Source: Azomonas tarimensis (lineage in GTDB: Bacteria > Pseudomonadota > Gammaproteobacteria > Pseudomonadales > Pseudomonadaceae). From it: a stretch of DNA of 64,000 nt. The stretch spans positions 744,001 through 808,000 of the forward strand of contig NZ_JBHRXZ010000022.1 in NCBI RefSeq assembly GCF_042648805.1, written 5' to 3'. Position 1 is the first letter of the stretch. The number at the start of each line of letters is the position of its first letter. The notes beneath the pieces were generated by a model. It was not told the DNA's origin. It ran no database searches and saw only the letters and a program-made list of their open reading frames with translations. The translations under genes and the position numbers were made by a program. Positions 45,900 to 55,418 of the stretch are shown here, piece after piece.

Positions 45900-48800
45900 T
45901 CAGAGGCTGTAGGCCAGGTAGAGCAGCGCGCTGCGTTCGGAGAAATCACCGAAGCTGTCATAGCCAAGCGCGGCACCGAGGCGGGCACTATTACCGAGCC
46001 GGTACTCCAGGCTCGCCCCGGCACCGAGCGCCAGTCCGCTGTCCTTGTTGGAGGCGTAGCGGGCCTGGATGGCGTTGCCTGCCATCAGTTGTGCCTGCAG
46101 GGCGGCGTCGCCGGGAAAGAAGTCCGCGCTGCTTTCACGGAACGACTGGTAACCCGGCGCAATATGTGCCTTCAGCCGCCATGGGTCGGAACGGCCCGAA
46201 TACTGGATCGGCAGCGACACCGCGACAAAATTGCTGGGACTGAAATAGCCTCCGTGGCCCAGGGTGAAACCGCCCTGGTACTTGTCGTAACTCATCCAAC
46301 TGACCGCGATCCCGGTCTGCAGCTCATGCAGCGGGCCGCGTATCGGGCGGGTGTAGACGCCAGCGTTGACCCCGGTGGAACTGTTGTTCTCGACTCCGTC
46401 GCCGCGGTAGTGGTTGTAGCCGCCGCCGAGGTAGAAGCCTGCGGTCTGGTTGTCCCAGGCGTACTGCAGGCTTGCCCCGGTGCGGGTGACACCGCCCCAG
46501 CTGCGTCCGGAGATGGGATCACGTGCGCCGGCATAGGCCAGCAGGCTGTCGGTGACCGCGCGCCGCTCGAGGCCGAAGGTCAGCCCGCTGCGGTCGTCGA
46601 CGCGCGTTGTCCACTCGAGGCCGCCGACCACACTGGTCTTCTCGAAGCCCAGTGGCGTGCTGCCCAGGTCGGCGCTGAACGCGTCGGTGGTGTAACCCAC
46701 TTCCAGGCCGACGCCGGAATCATCCTGTGAGCGTCGGCCCGCCGCCTCGGGGTTGGCTAGCAGGGCCTGGCTGCCATACAGGCGGGCATCGCCGCCACGG
46801 GTACGGCCGGCGTCCAGGCGCACCGGGGTGACGCTGAGCTCCAGGCGGCCCTGTTCCAGAGGCACCAGCGAGGCCTGCAGGGGCGCGCTGATCTCGGTCA
46901 GCTCGGACAACCCGCTGTCGCCCGAGCGCTTACGAATACCGAGGCCGGCCTGCAGCCGGGTCGCCGTGCGCTCCTGCAGGCTGTCGAGCATGCGCTCGAT
47001 GTCCCGGCCGAGATCCGAGGCCTGGGTAGTGCCGGCCATGCCGGGTGTCAGGCCCGGCATGGCGCCGGCGCTGGGCTGGCGAGTGTCCTGCCGGTCGAGG
47101 TTGTGCCGCAGCAACTCCTCCACCGGGAGATTGACCGGCAAGAGGCCCGGGCGGGGGAGCTGCTGGGCGTCGCGGGCGCTTTCCAGCAGGGCGATGGCGC
47201 GCCGGTATTCGCCACGCGCCTCGGCTACCCGGGCGGACAGGAACAGACTGGTGCGGTCGTCCAGCACGCTGCCCGAATCGGCCAGCAAGCGCGCCGCCTG
47301 CTCGGGGTCGCGGTTGGCCAGGGCGATGTTGACCGCACCGTGCAAGGCATCGGGGTTGTCTGGCGAGCGCTGCAGTACCCGGGCATAAATGCCGGCGGCG
47401 TCGTGGGTCCTGAGCTTCGCCTCGTAGACGCGCGCCAAGGCGAGCAACAGCAGGTCGTCCTCGGGCGTCTCGGCCAGGCTCGCCTCGAGTGCGGCCTCGG
47501 CGCCGGGCAGGTCGCCGCTATTGCGCATCTGGTCTGCCTGTGCCACCACCATGCCGTTACGCAGGGCGCGTAGCGCCTGGCGGCCATCGGGGGCAAGGTC
47601 GCTGCCCCGCTCGATGCTGTGCATCAGACTGCTCGCTTCGTTGAGCTGGCCTGTCATGACCAGCACCGAGAGATGTGGTAGGAATCCGGCGGCGTCCTCC
47701 GGGGCTGGCTCTTCCAGGTCGCTGCGAACCCGCACCAGGGCGCCCTCGGCGTCACCCAGTTGAGCCAGGGCCAGGGCGATTTCGCCGCGGCTGGCCAGAT
47801 CGTCCGGTTGCAGCTGGCGCAGGGCGCTCAGCGCCTCTTGGGTGGCCTGGCGGTCGCCGCGGCCCCGGCTGTCGAGTGCTGCGTCTATGCGCTGACCAAT
47901 CGCCACCCGCTGCGCCAGTGCCCGATGATCGGGGGCGTCGCGCAGGGTCGCTGGGATGCGGCCAAGCAGGGCGTCGGCGTCCTTCCAGCGACGCTCATCG
48001 ACGGCGAACAGGCTGGCGACATGCCAGGCTTCGGGATCGTCGGCGGCCTGCTCCAGCGGAGCGATCTGGCGGCGCGCCTGTTCGGTTTCGTCGAGACTGG
48101 CGTAGTGGCGGGCACGGGCCAGGCGCACCCAGGCATTGTCGGGAGCCAACCTCGCGGCCTCGCCCAGCAGCCGCGCGGCGGCGTCCAGATCGCCGTCGCG
48201 GCGCAGCCGGTCGGCACGGTTGCTCAGCTCCAGCGCCTCGACGGTGCGGACCTCGGCGAGGCGAGCCGGATCGAGGCGCGGGTGGTCGGCGAGAAGGCGT
48301 TGCGCCTCGCCATGCCGTGCCTGGCGCTGCAGGCTGCCGTACAGGCCGAGCAGGGCCGACTCGTCACCCGGGGCGCTGGCCAGGACGTCGCGAAACAGCA
48401 GCTCCGCCTCGGCAGGCTGCCCCTGGCGCAGGAGGATCTCGGCTTCCATCAGCCGGGCCGTCCGTACGTGGCGGGCCGGGCCCTGCGCCATACGTCGGGC
48501 CATGTCCGCGGCGGTTTCGAGGCGGCCATCGTCGCGGGCCAGTTCCACTTGTTCGATCTGCTGGAAGAATTGCGCGTCAGCCAGCGCATCGGCCCATTTG
48601 GTGCGCTGCGCCGGAGCCAGGGTGATGGCCTGGTGAAGATTCTGCTCGGCGCTTTGGTAATTATGCTGGCGCAGCTTGGCAATGCCGAGGCCACCCCAGG
48701 CTTCGGCATCACGCGGCTCGAGCCGTACGGCCTGGAGAAAGCTGGCCATGGCGGCGTCGATGCGGCCCTGCTCCAGGGCGGCATAGCCGGCCAGGCGTGC

Positions 48801-49613
48801 GCGGTCGGATGGCGAGACGCGCTTGGCCGCCAGCGCTTCGGCGAAGCGTTCGGCCACTTCGGTGTCCTCCGGGGCGACGCTGACATAGCGGGCGAACAGC
48901 GCCTCGTCCGCCTTGCTCGCATCCAGCCAGAGCAGGGCCTGGCGCCATTCCGCCCGGAGGCCCGGCACCTGGGTGTCGAGCCCGGCGAGCATGTCGATGG
49001 CCTGGCGCCGGGTCGACTCGCGGTAGCTGAGGGTGCGCGCCAGGGCCAGCCGCGTCGAGAGTTTGTTCGGCTGCAGCCGGACCAGTTGCTCGAGGCCTTG
49101 GCGAGCCTCGTCCCAGGTGTTTTCCTGGCCGGCCAGGGTCTGGTAGTACTCCTGCGCCAGGTCGGGTGGCGGCAGGCTGCCGGCAAAGAGTGCCCGGTAG
49201 GCTTGTGCGGCCTCCTCGGTGTCGCCGCGGCTCGCCAGCTCGCGGATCGGCTCCACCTGCCGCCGGTCCAGCCCTTGGTGTGCCAGTGCCTGTTCGAGAT
49301 AGGCGACGCCCTGGCTCTGCGGGTGTATCTCGCGCAGCCGTTGCAGCCACCGGCGGGTGGCGGCCTCGTCGTCACTCAGCGAGGCCAGGCCCAGGCGATA
49401 GAGAACCCGTTCACTGTCCGGTTGCACCGTCTGCGCCCATTCGAGGCTCTCCCTCGCCAGGTCCGGACGGTTGCGCGCTTCCCAGAATTCGGCCTGCTCC
49501 AGCAGGGCCGAGAGGTCGGTGCCGCGGACATCCGCAGCCATCGCAGAGGGTGCGGCGACGGCGCTCATCAGGTAGAGGGCCAGGGGCAACTTCTTCATCG
49601 TTCCGTTGGTCAT
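45900..49613 (-). CDS. bcsC: Cellulose export protein BcsC
   Basis: 1237 residues. A signal peptide (ending SAMA-A, about 27) leads to a long superhelix of TPR-like repeats (about 30-850), for instance AEAWGGLGIAKLRQHNYQSAEQNLHQAITLAP. The last 330 residues form a beta-barrel ending in the aromatic-type C-terminus LLYLAYSL. It is the periplasmic and outer-membrane channel for the glucan chain. The start at 49613 follows AAGGA. It begins 12 bases after bcsAB. Confidence 0.93.
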   Translation of the reverse strand: MTNGTMKKLPLALYLMSAVAAPSAMAADVRGTDLSALLEQAEFWEARNRPDLARESLEWAQTVQPDSERVLYRLGLASLSDDEAATRRWLQRLREIHPQSQGVAYLEQALAHQGLDRRQVEPIRELASRGDTEEAAQAYRALFAGSLPPPDLAQEYYQTLAGQENTWDEARQGLEQLVRLQPNKLSTRLALARTLSYRESTRRQAIDMLAGLDTQVPGLRAEWRQALLWLDASKADEALFARYVSVAPEDTEVAERFAEALAAKRVSPSDRARLAGYAALEQGRIDAAMASFLQAVRLEPRDAEAWGGLGIAKLRQHNYQSAEQNLHQAITLAPAQRTKWADALADAQFFQQIEQVELARDDGRLETAADMARRMAQGPARHVRTARLMEAEILLRQGQPAEAELLFRDVLASAPGDESALLGLYGSLQRQARHGEAQRLLADHPRLDPARLAEVRTVEALELSNRADRLRRDGDLDAAARLLGEAARLAPDNAWVRLARARHYASLDETEQARRQIAPLEQAADDPEAWHVASLFAVDERRWKDADALLGRIPATLRDAPDHRALAQRVAIGQRIDAALDSRGRGDRQATQEALSALRQLQPDDLASRGEIALALAQLGDAEGALVRVRSDLEEPAPEDAAGFLPHLSVLVMTGQLNEASSLMHSIERGSDLAPDGRQALRALRNGMVVAQADQMRNSGDLPGAEAALEASLAETPEDDLLLLALARVYEAKLRTHDAAGIYARVLQRSPDNPDALHGAVNIALANRDPEQAARLLADSGSVLDDRTSLFLSARVAEARGEYRRAIALLESARDAQQLPRPGLLPVNLPVEELLRHNLDRQDTRQPSAGAMPGLTPGMAGTTQASDLGRDIERMLDSLQERTATRLQAGLGIRKRSGDSGLSELTEISAPLQASLVPLEQGRLELSVTPVRLDAGRTRGGDARLYGSQALLANPEAAGRRSQDDSGVGLEVGYTTDAFSADLGSTPLGFEKTSVVGGLEWTTRVDDRSGLTFGLERRAVTDSLLAYAGARDPISGRSWGGVTRTGASLQYAWDNQTAGFYLGGGYNHYRGDGVENNSSTGVNAGVYTRPIRGPLHELQTGIAVSWMSYDKYQGGFTLGHGGYFSPSNFVAVSLPIQYSGRSDPWRLKAHIAPGYQSFRESSADFFPGDAALQAQLMAGNAIQARYASNKDSGLALGAGASLEYRLGNSARLGAALGYDSFGDFSERSALLYLAYSL

Positions 49614-49625
49614 GGAAATTCCTTG

Positions 49626-52600
49626 TCAGCTCAGCCGCCGGGCGGCGTGTTCACGAAGAAGCGGGTACAGGCCAGCCGCGATCAGCAGGGTGGAGGTCAG
49701 CAGTAGGGTCATCAGCAGCAGCGGGCGCTCGCTGAGCAGCCAGCGAACATAGATGGCCCAGGGCAGCTCGCCCTGGGCGAAGAGCGCGCCGATGCGAAAG
49801 CCGTGGACGCGCTCCTCGCTCTCGAAGAACGCCAGGTCGCCGCGGATGTTGGCCTGGACGCGCGGGTGCTCGAGGCTGGCGATCATCCGCGGCAGCCACT
49901 GCTCGTCGCTGGCCAGCGCCATCACCATTACCCGCGTCGGATCGTAGGGCGATTGCCGGCCGACCAGTCCGCGAAACTCCGGGTTGCCCGAGAGGTAACG
50001 GCTCGCCTCGTCCAGCTGGTAGTTCCAGTCGCCCAGCAGGATCATGGTCCTGGCCAGTTCCGCCGGCGGCGGTGACGCCACTTGCAGCCCTTCACCCTCG
50101 AGGCGCAGGGGCATGCCGCCGAGCATGTCCGGCAGCGCCAGGGCGCTGTCCAGGTGGCTGATGACCAGCAGGTCGCGCCCGGACACGTCGGCCAGGCGCG
50201 TTTCGCCGGTAAGCACTTCCACGCCCAGCGCCGGATAGCCGGTGGTCTTGCCGAAGCGCCCGAGCATGTTCAGCATCGCCTGGATCTCGCTGAGGCTCGG
50301 GGTCGCCGGCAGCAGCACTGCGGTTTCGGACAGGTCGGCCATGCGCGTATAGGGGAAACCCGAACGGGCAAACAGCGGGAGGTTGGGCAGCTGGGTGAAG
50401 TGCTTGGTCTCGCTGAAGTCGATGTAGGACCCCTCGTCGATCATGCTGATGGTCGGGGCGGCGGGAATGAAATGGCAGTCGGCCCCTTCCGGTTGCTTGA
50501 TGTTGAAAAAGAAGTCGAGACGGTTGTCGCCGACGATCAGGTTGGAAGGGATCTCGATTTCCGCTTCCACCTGGCGCGTCTGCTCGCCCAGCTGATTGCG
50601 GATCTTCTCCACCACGCCCTGCTTGAGGACCGGTAGCGAGGTCAGGTAGCGGCCATTGAGGGCAATGTCCAGCCGCGAGCGGCTGGCATCGATCCAGGGG
50701 GCGTCGGGAAAGCTGTAGTGCAGCTTCATGGGGATGTTGGCGCCGTTCCAGGCGAAGGTGTCCGGCGCGGCGTGAAAGCTGATGCTCATGGTCGGTGGTG
50801 TCAGGCTGTCGCTGGACAGTGGCTGGTCGGCCATCTCGTGGAAGTGCACCGGGCGGCCGTTGGCGATCCAGTTGGGCGCATCGTAAGGGTGGCGCGGGGT
50901 GGGCTCCAGACGCCCGACCTCCAGCCGCTGGCCGCGCAGCCCGGACTCGTTCATGACCAGGTTCGCCGCCGCGATATAGAGCTCCTCTGGCGTGCCGCCG
51001 CTGACCAACAGCAGCTTGCCCAGCGGGTCGCTCGGGTTGCTGATGATGGCCAGGCTGGCAGTGGCGCTCTCGGGTGGCGCAATGCCGGCCACCGGCTCCT
51101 CCCCCTGCAGGAAGACGATCGCGTTGCCCGGCGGCAGTTCATCCAGCAGCACCGGAAAATCGGCGCCAACCTGGCGTGCCATGCTGCCGTAATAGGAGGC
51201 GACCACCACGGCACTGCGCAGCACGCCCTCGCCTGGTTGGGCGGGCATCACCATGGGCAATACCAGCGGGCTCATCTGGCCTTCGTCGAAGAAGGGTGCG
51301 GGAAGGATCGCCAGGTCGTTGTGCATCTGCAGCCGGTCGAGCGCCAGCGACAATGCCGAATCGCTGCCGATGGTGACCCACAGGTCGGAGTTTTCCGGGT
51401 CGTCGCAACGCGCAGCGGCGCTGGCCAGACGCAGGTTGAGGCGGTTGCGCGGCAGCAGCAGGCGCGGGTCGACCGGCACCTGCACGAGGGTGTTCACCGC
51501 CGTGTCCGAAGCCAGTTCCAGTGTGCTCAGGGCTTCGCCATTGAGCAGCAGCTCCAGTTGCGCGCCGGCAGGCAGGTGCGCCGGGTGTTCCAGGTGCAGA
51601 AACAGCTGGGCCTCGGTGACCACCTGCTGGCGGCGGATCGAGAAGGGCAGCCCTGCCTCGGCGCGTGCGCCGCGCAGGGTCAGCCTGCCGCTCATTCCCA
51701 TCTGATTGAACTGCAGGAATTCGATCTGCGGTGAGACGACGGCCGGCTTGGCAGGGGCTGCGGCTTCTTCGGCGAGCACCCCGCTGGACCAGGCCAGGCA
51801 GCCGCCGAGCAGGAACAGCAAACCGAGCAGCGTCGGCACCGCGCGGCCTCGCTGCAGCGCAGGCAGCAAACCGAGGTTGGCAGGGGAAAGCACGGGCCCG
51901 GCCGGCTGAGCCGCGGGCTGGCGGACCGCCGGCTTGCGCCGCGGCGACCGGAACAGCCCGGCGGCATTTCTGAATACGCCGAACAGCGACAGCAGCGGGC
52001 GGTCGGGTTCGATCGGCCCCTGGCGCAGCCAAGCATCGGCACGTCCCATGACCAGGCGCACCAGCGTCCGCCGCTGGGCGATGGTCAGCGGCAGAAAGCG
52101 CACCCTGATCTGGCCATCGGCGGCCCCGGTGAACTCCACCGGGAGCAGGGTCGAGCGGCCATTCCAGCCCGTCAGTTCGACGTCCTCGATCTGCCCGAGC
52201 ACTTCGGCTTCGCCAGCGGTCGCGACAATGTTGAGGCCGGCCATGGACACGTCCTGGGTAGTGCCCTGCAAGGTATGCCCATTGGCGAGGTACAGCGTCG
52301 CCGGCATCCTCAGCGGCAGCCGGGTGGCGGTGCGCACCTGGCGTTTTTCCTTGGCCACCGCCACCGCAGCGAACAGGGTGACCAGGCTGAAGCAGGCCCA
52401 GAGAATGTTGATCACCAGGACGTCGGACCCAAAGGGCATGCCCTCGACCCAGTAGTGGCGGACCAGTCCCACGATGATCGCCAGAACCAGCAGGGCGATG
52501 ACCAGCAGGTGCGGACGAACCATCCGATGGTCGAAGAAGTTGCGGTCCAGCAGCCCCCCCTTGTCGGTCACGTTGAACTTGCCACGCTTTGGCGCAAACA

Positions 52601-54017
52601 GCGTGACCAGGGTCGGCAGCACGAGATGGAAGGCGAGAGCGGTCTCGTAGATTTCGCCCCAGAACGAGTAGCGGTGGCGACCCTGGATGCGGGCGTTGGT
52701 GATGATCGCGTGAACCAGGTGCGGCAGTGCATAGGACAGAATCGCCGCGGCGGACGAGGCGATGATGTTCTGCCCCAGCAGCAGGAAGGCCATGGGGGCG
52801 GTGAGAAACACGATGCGCGGCAGGGGAAACTGGAAGTGCATCATGGCGTTGAGGTAGCACAATCGCTGCGGCAGCTTCAGCCCGCGCCCAAGCAAGGGGT
52901 TGTCGCGGCGAAAGATCTGCGTCATGCCCCGGGCCCAGCGCATCCGCTGGCCAATGTGCAGCGACAGTCGCTCGGTGGCCAGTCCCGCCGCCAGGGGCGC
53001 GGCGATGAAGGCGGTGTTCCAGCCCTTGCGCTGCAGCTTGAGCGCGGTGTGGGCGTCCTCGGTGACGGTCTCCACCGCGAAGCCATCGGTCTGTTCCAGT
53101 GCCTTGCGGCGGATGATCGCGCAGGATCCGCAGAAAAAGGTGGCGTTCCAGTAGTCGTTGCCCTGCTGCACCGGCCCGTAGAAGAGTTCGCCCTCATTGG
53201 GCACCTCCTTGCCGGAAGCCAGGTTGCGCTCGAAAGGATCGGGCGAATAGAAATGGTGTGGGGTCTGCACCAGCGCGAGCTTGCGGTCCTTGAGGAACAG
53301 CCCGACGGTCGACTGGAGAAAGGCGCGGGTGCCGATGTGATCGCAGTCGAAGATGCAGATCAGCTCGCCATCGGTCTGCTTGAGCGCATTGTTGAGGTTG
53401 CCCGCCTTGGCGTGGTTGTTGTCCGAACGGGTGATGTAGCCCGCTCCGGCGGCCTCGGCGAATGCCTTGAATTCCGGTCGGCGGCCATCGTCGAGCAGAT
53501 ATACCCTGAGCTTGTCGGCCGGGTAATCCAGGTCCAGCGCGGCGAGCACCGTATCCTGCACCACGTCGAGGCTCTCGTTGTAGGTGGGCACGTAGACATC
53601 CACCGTGGGCCACTGGCTGACCGCCGCGGGCAGGGGCTCGATCCGTCGCCGGAGCGGCAGGATGCTCTGGAAATATCCCAGCAACAGGATCACGTAGGCG
53701 TACAGCTCCGCCAGGTAAAGGCCGATGCCCAGGGTCGCTTCCAGCCCGTTGCCGAACACCAGTGTCTCGGTGGTCCGCCAGTACAGGTAGCGGGTCGAGA
53801 CGGCCAGCGACAGGGTGACCAGCACCAGGGTGACGCCGAACGACTTGCGGTTGTTGTTCAGCAGCAGCATGAGCACGATCATGCTGCCGCCCAGCAACAG
53901 TTGCATGGGTACGCTCAGCGGTACCACGACGAACAGCAGGAACGCGGGGCAGGCAGCCAACAGCGAGGCACAGGCTGCCAGCCGCGTGGACGCGGATAAG
54001 GCGCGAGGGTGGGTCAT
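49626..54017 (-). CDS. bcsAB: Fused cellulose synthase BcsA-BcsB
   Basis: 1463 residues in one open frame. Residues 1-700 are BcsA: membrane helices flank a GT2 domain with DDG (176-178), DCD (224-226), TED (319-321) and QRMRW (357-361); a PilZ domain follows, with Arg562-x3-Arg566 and Asp589-x-Ser-x2-Gly for c-di-GMP. Around 728-750 an internal signal-like hydrophobic helix ends at LAEEAAA, and residues 755-1463 are BcsB, with carbohydrate-binding domains and a C-terminal membrane anchor (LLLMTLLLTSTLLIAAGLYPLL). Fusion of the two is known from Komagataeibacter AcsAB; most Pseudomonas loci keep them apart. Confidence 0.94.
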   Translation of the reverse strand: MTHPRALSASTRLAACASLLAACPAFLLFVVVPLSVPMQLLLGGSMIVLMLLLNNNRKSFGVTLVLVTLSLAVSTRYLYWRTTETLVFGNGLEATLGIGLYLAELYAYVILLLGYFQSILPLRRRIEPLPAAVSQWPTVDVYVPTYNESLDVVQDTVLAALDLDYPADKLRVYLLDDGRRPEFKAFAEAAGAGYITRSDNNHAKAGNLNNALKQTDGELICIFDCDHIGTRAFLQSTVGLFLKDRKLALVQTPHHFYSPDPFERNLASGKEVPNEGELFYGPVQQGNDYWNATFFCGSCAIIRRKALEQTDGFAVETVTEDAHTALKLQRKGWNTAFIAAPLAAGLATERLSLHIGQRMRWARGMTQIFRRDNPLLGRGLKLPQRLCYLNAMMHFQFPLPRIVFLTAPMAFLLLGQNIIASSAAAILSYALPHLVHAIITNARIQGRHRYSFWGEIYETALAFHLVLPTLVTLFAPKRGKFNVTDKGGLLDRNFFDHRMVRPHLLVIALLVLAIIVGLVRHYWVEGMPFGSDVLVINILWACFSLVTLFAAVAVAKEKRQVRTATRLPLRMPATLYLANGHTLQGTTQDVSMAGLNIVATAGEAEVLGQIEDVELTGWNGRSTLLPVEFTGAADGQIRVRFLPLTIAQRRTLVRLVMGRADAWLRQGPIEPDRPLLSLFGVFRNAAGLFRSPRRKPAVRQPAAQPAGPVLSPANLGLLPALQRGRAVPTLLGLLFLLGGCLAWSSGVLAEEAAAPAKPAVVSPQIEFLQFNQMGMSGRLTLRGARAEAGLPFSIRRQQVVTEAQLFLHLEHPAHLPAGAQLELLLNGEALSTLELASDTAVNTLVQVPVDPRLLLPRNRLNLRLASAAARCDDPENSDLWVTIGSDSALSLALDRLQMHNDLAILPAPFFDEGQMSPLVLPMVMPAQPGEGVLRSAVVVASYYGSMARQVGADFPVLLDELPPGNAIVFLQGEEPVAGIAPPESATASLAIISNPSDPLGKLLLVSGGTPEELYIAAANLVMNESGLRGQRLEVGRLEPTPRHPYDAPNWIANGRPVHFHEMADQPLSSDSLTPPTMSISFHAAPDTFAWNGANIPMKLHYSFPDAPWIDASRSRLDIALNGRYLTSLPVLKQGVVEKIRNQLGEQTRQVEAEIEIPSNLIVGDNRLDFFFNIKQPEGADCHFIPAAPTISMIDEGSYIDFSETKHFTQLPNLPLFARSGFPYTRMADLSETAVLLPATPSLSEIQAMLNMLGRFGKTTGYPALGVEVLTGETRLADVSGRDLLVISHLDSALALPDMLGGMPLRLEGEGLQVASPPPAELARTMILLGDWNYQLDEASRYLSGNPEFRGLVGRQSPYDPTRVMVMALASDEQWLPRMIASLEHPRVQANIRGDLAFFESEERVHGFRIGALFAQGELPWAIYVRWLLSERPLLLMTLLLTSTLLIAAGLYPLLREHAARRLS

Positions 54018-54027
54018 GGGCTTGTCC

Positions 54028-54798
54028 CTAAGCGTGTTCGTAAAGAGGCTGCTGGAGCGTCTCGATCAGTTCGCCGATCTGCTGGCCGATCAGGCCGATG
54101 TCATGGGCCGATGCGCAGGCCGGTGCCGAGGCGAACACGGGCAATTGCATCGCCAGCGACTCGGCCAGGGCTTCGTCGCGCCGGACCATGCCCAACAGCG
54201 ACGTGCCCAGGCGCGCCCGGAACATCTCCGTGGTGTCCTGGTTGAGCCGCCGGCGACGATCCACCTGGTTGAGGATGTAATGCACCGGCTGGTGCAGGGA
54301 AAGGAAGTGGCCCTGCTCGATCTGCGGCATCAGCGAGGCGGACGCGGCATCGGGCATCAACACCACCAGGCGGATGTCAGCCAGGCGATCGAGGGCCTTG
54401 AGCGCGGGGGAAGGGCCGGGCGAGGTATCCGCCAGGACCACCATGTCGGGAACCGCCAGGAGGTGTTGCAGTCCGCGGGCAGCCAGGCCCGGGTCCTCGC
54501 TGAGGCGTCGTTCGAAGCGCATGCGCTGCAGCTCGTCCGCACGGCCGTAGGGGATCACTCCGACGCCCTCGCTGCCGGCCAGTGCATGGTGGCGCCAGTT
54601 CGACTGATCGAGGGCGTGCGCGACAAAACCGTTCGGGTCGCCCAGTGGAATACCGAAGTGCAGACGCAAGGTGTTCTGAACGTCGAAATCGATGACCGTG
54701 ACCGGCATGCCCTGACGTCTCAGCGCGAAGGCGAGATTGGCAGTCAGCGTGGTTTTTCCCACGCCACCCTTGGGGGAGGAGAGACAGATAAGCGGCAT
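54028..54798 (-). CDS. bcsQ: Cellulose biosynthesis ParA-like ATPase BcsQ
   Basis: 256 residues of the MinD/ParA family: deviant Walker A SPKGGVGKTTLTANLA at residues 8-23, VIDFDVQNTL as the A' motif, and VLADTSPGPSP. BcsQ helps place the cellulose synthase at the pole and is needed for activity in enterobacteria. The start follows GAGGGAAA. It lies 10 bases upstream of bcsAB. Confidence 0.92.
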   Translation of the reverse strand: MPLICLSSPKGGVGKTTLTANLAFALRRQGMPVTVIDFDVQNTLRLHFGIPLGDPNGFVAHALDQSNWRHHALAGSEGVGVIPYGRADELQRMRFERRLSEDPGLAARGLQHLLAVPDMVVLADTSPGPSPALKALDRLADIRLVVLMPDAASASLMPQIEQGHFLSLHQPVHYILNQVDRRRRLNQDTTEMFRARLGTSLLGMVRRDEALAESLAMQLPVFASAPACASAHDIGLIGQQIGELIETLQQPLYEHA

Positions 54799-54801
54799 GT
54801 T

Positions 54802-55008
54802 TCATTTCCCTCGAACACAGTTCAGTGAGCGTTCCAGCTGGCAGGAAGGGCGCTTTTCTAACTCGGGTGGGTTCTTGTGATGGGTATCGGCGACAGCCTG
54901 CAGCAGCGCCCACGCAGGCGCCTGGCTGTCTGGTTCGAATTCCCGGTAGGTCTCGGGCGAGCCTCCGGCGTGTCTCATGAGACGGGCGATATCGTCGTTA
55001 CTGGCCAC
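54802..55008 (-). CDS. Small BcsR/BcsP-like protein
   Basis: 68 residues. NDDIARLMRHAGGSPETYREFEPDSQAPAWALLQAV has the short-helix pattern of the small Bcs proteins (BcsR/BcsP) that are encoded before bcsQ and bind it. The start is GTG at 55008, after GAGGAAGTAGC; no ATG gives this frame. Only three bases separate it from bcsQ. Choice between BcsR and BcsP is not settled. Confidence 0.7.
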   Translation of the reverse strand: MASNDDIARLMRHAGGSPETYREFEPDSQAPAWALLQAVADTHHKNPPELEKRPSCQLERSLNCVRGK

Positions 55009-55418
55009 GCTACTTCCTCGCGATGAGTGATACTTCCTTGCATTCCAGGCCCGTGACCAGCGCCATGACCTCCGATTTAAAGCGGTGAAGTTAGTTCCCG
55101 GCGTCCTGAGGATTTTTACGCAGCGGTGGCCGGGGGAGCGGAGAAACGACCGACGGCGGGGCGGTCTGGGCTGAAGTCGGTACGGATCCCAGCGGAGGCT
55201 AATCCCATGCAACCTCTGGCGGCTGGATCTGCCGCCGCGTCAGTGGACCGGTCACTATGGGAGCGGCTGGTGCGCAGCCACCCTCGACCGGTACGGCGCC
55301 TTGCCTCCGGGGCTTTCGGTCGAACCGATACTGCATCGGGCCATGGCCTGGGTACCTGCGCTACCCAGGCATGCCGGAAACGCGGCAAGATAGCGTAAAC
55401 CAGACAAGGAACCTTCTA
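55009..55418. other. Divergent control region between the bcs operon and amn
   Basis: About 410 bases with no convincing gene. It must hold promoters for both directions, but no near-consensus sigma-70 or sigma-54 pair and no clear FleQ box was found by eye. A hairpin in the amn leader is listed separately. Confidence 0.5.
55346..55370 (+). promoter_or_regulatory. Hairpin in the amn leader
   Basis: A perfect 9-base-pair stem (55346-55354 with 55362-55370) with a 7-base loop lies about 50 bases before the amn start codon. No U-tract follows; a leader stabiliser or control element is possible. Confidence 0.4.

Noticed and set aside
47760..49706. Long open frame antisense to bcsC
   Set aside because: It overlaps a complete bcsC and shows no family motif.
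52275..53999. Long open frame antisense to the bcsA part of bcsAB
   Set aside because: Its Gln/His/Val-rich composition and lack of a start site mark it as a shadow of the real gene.
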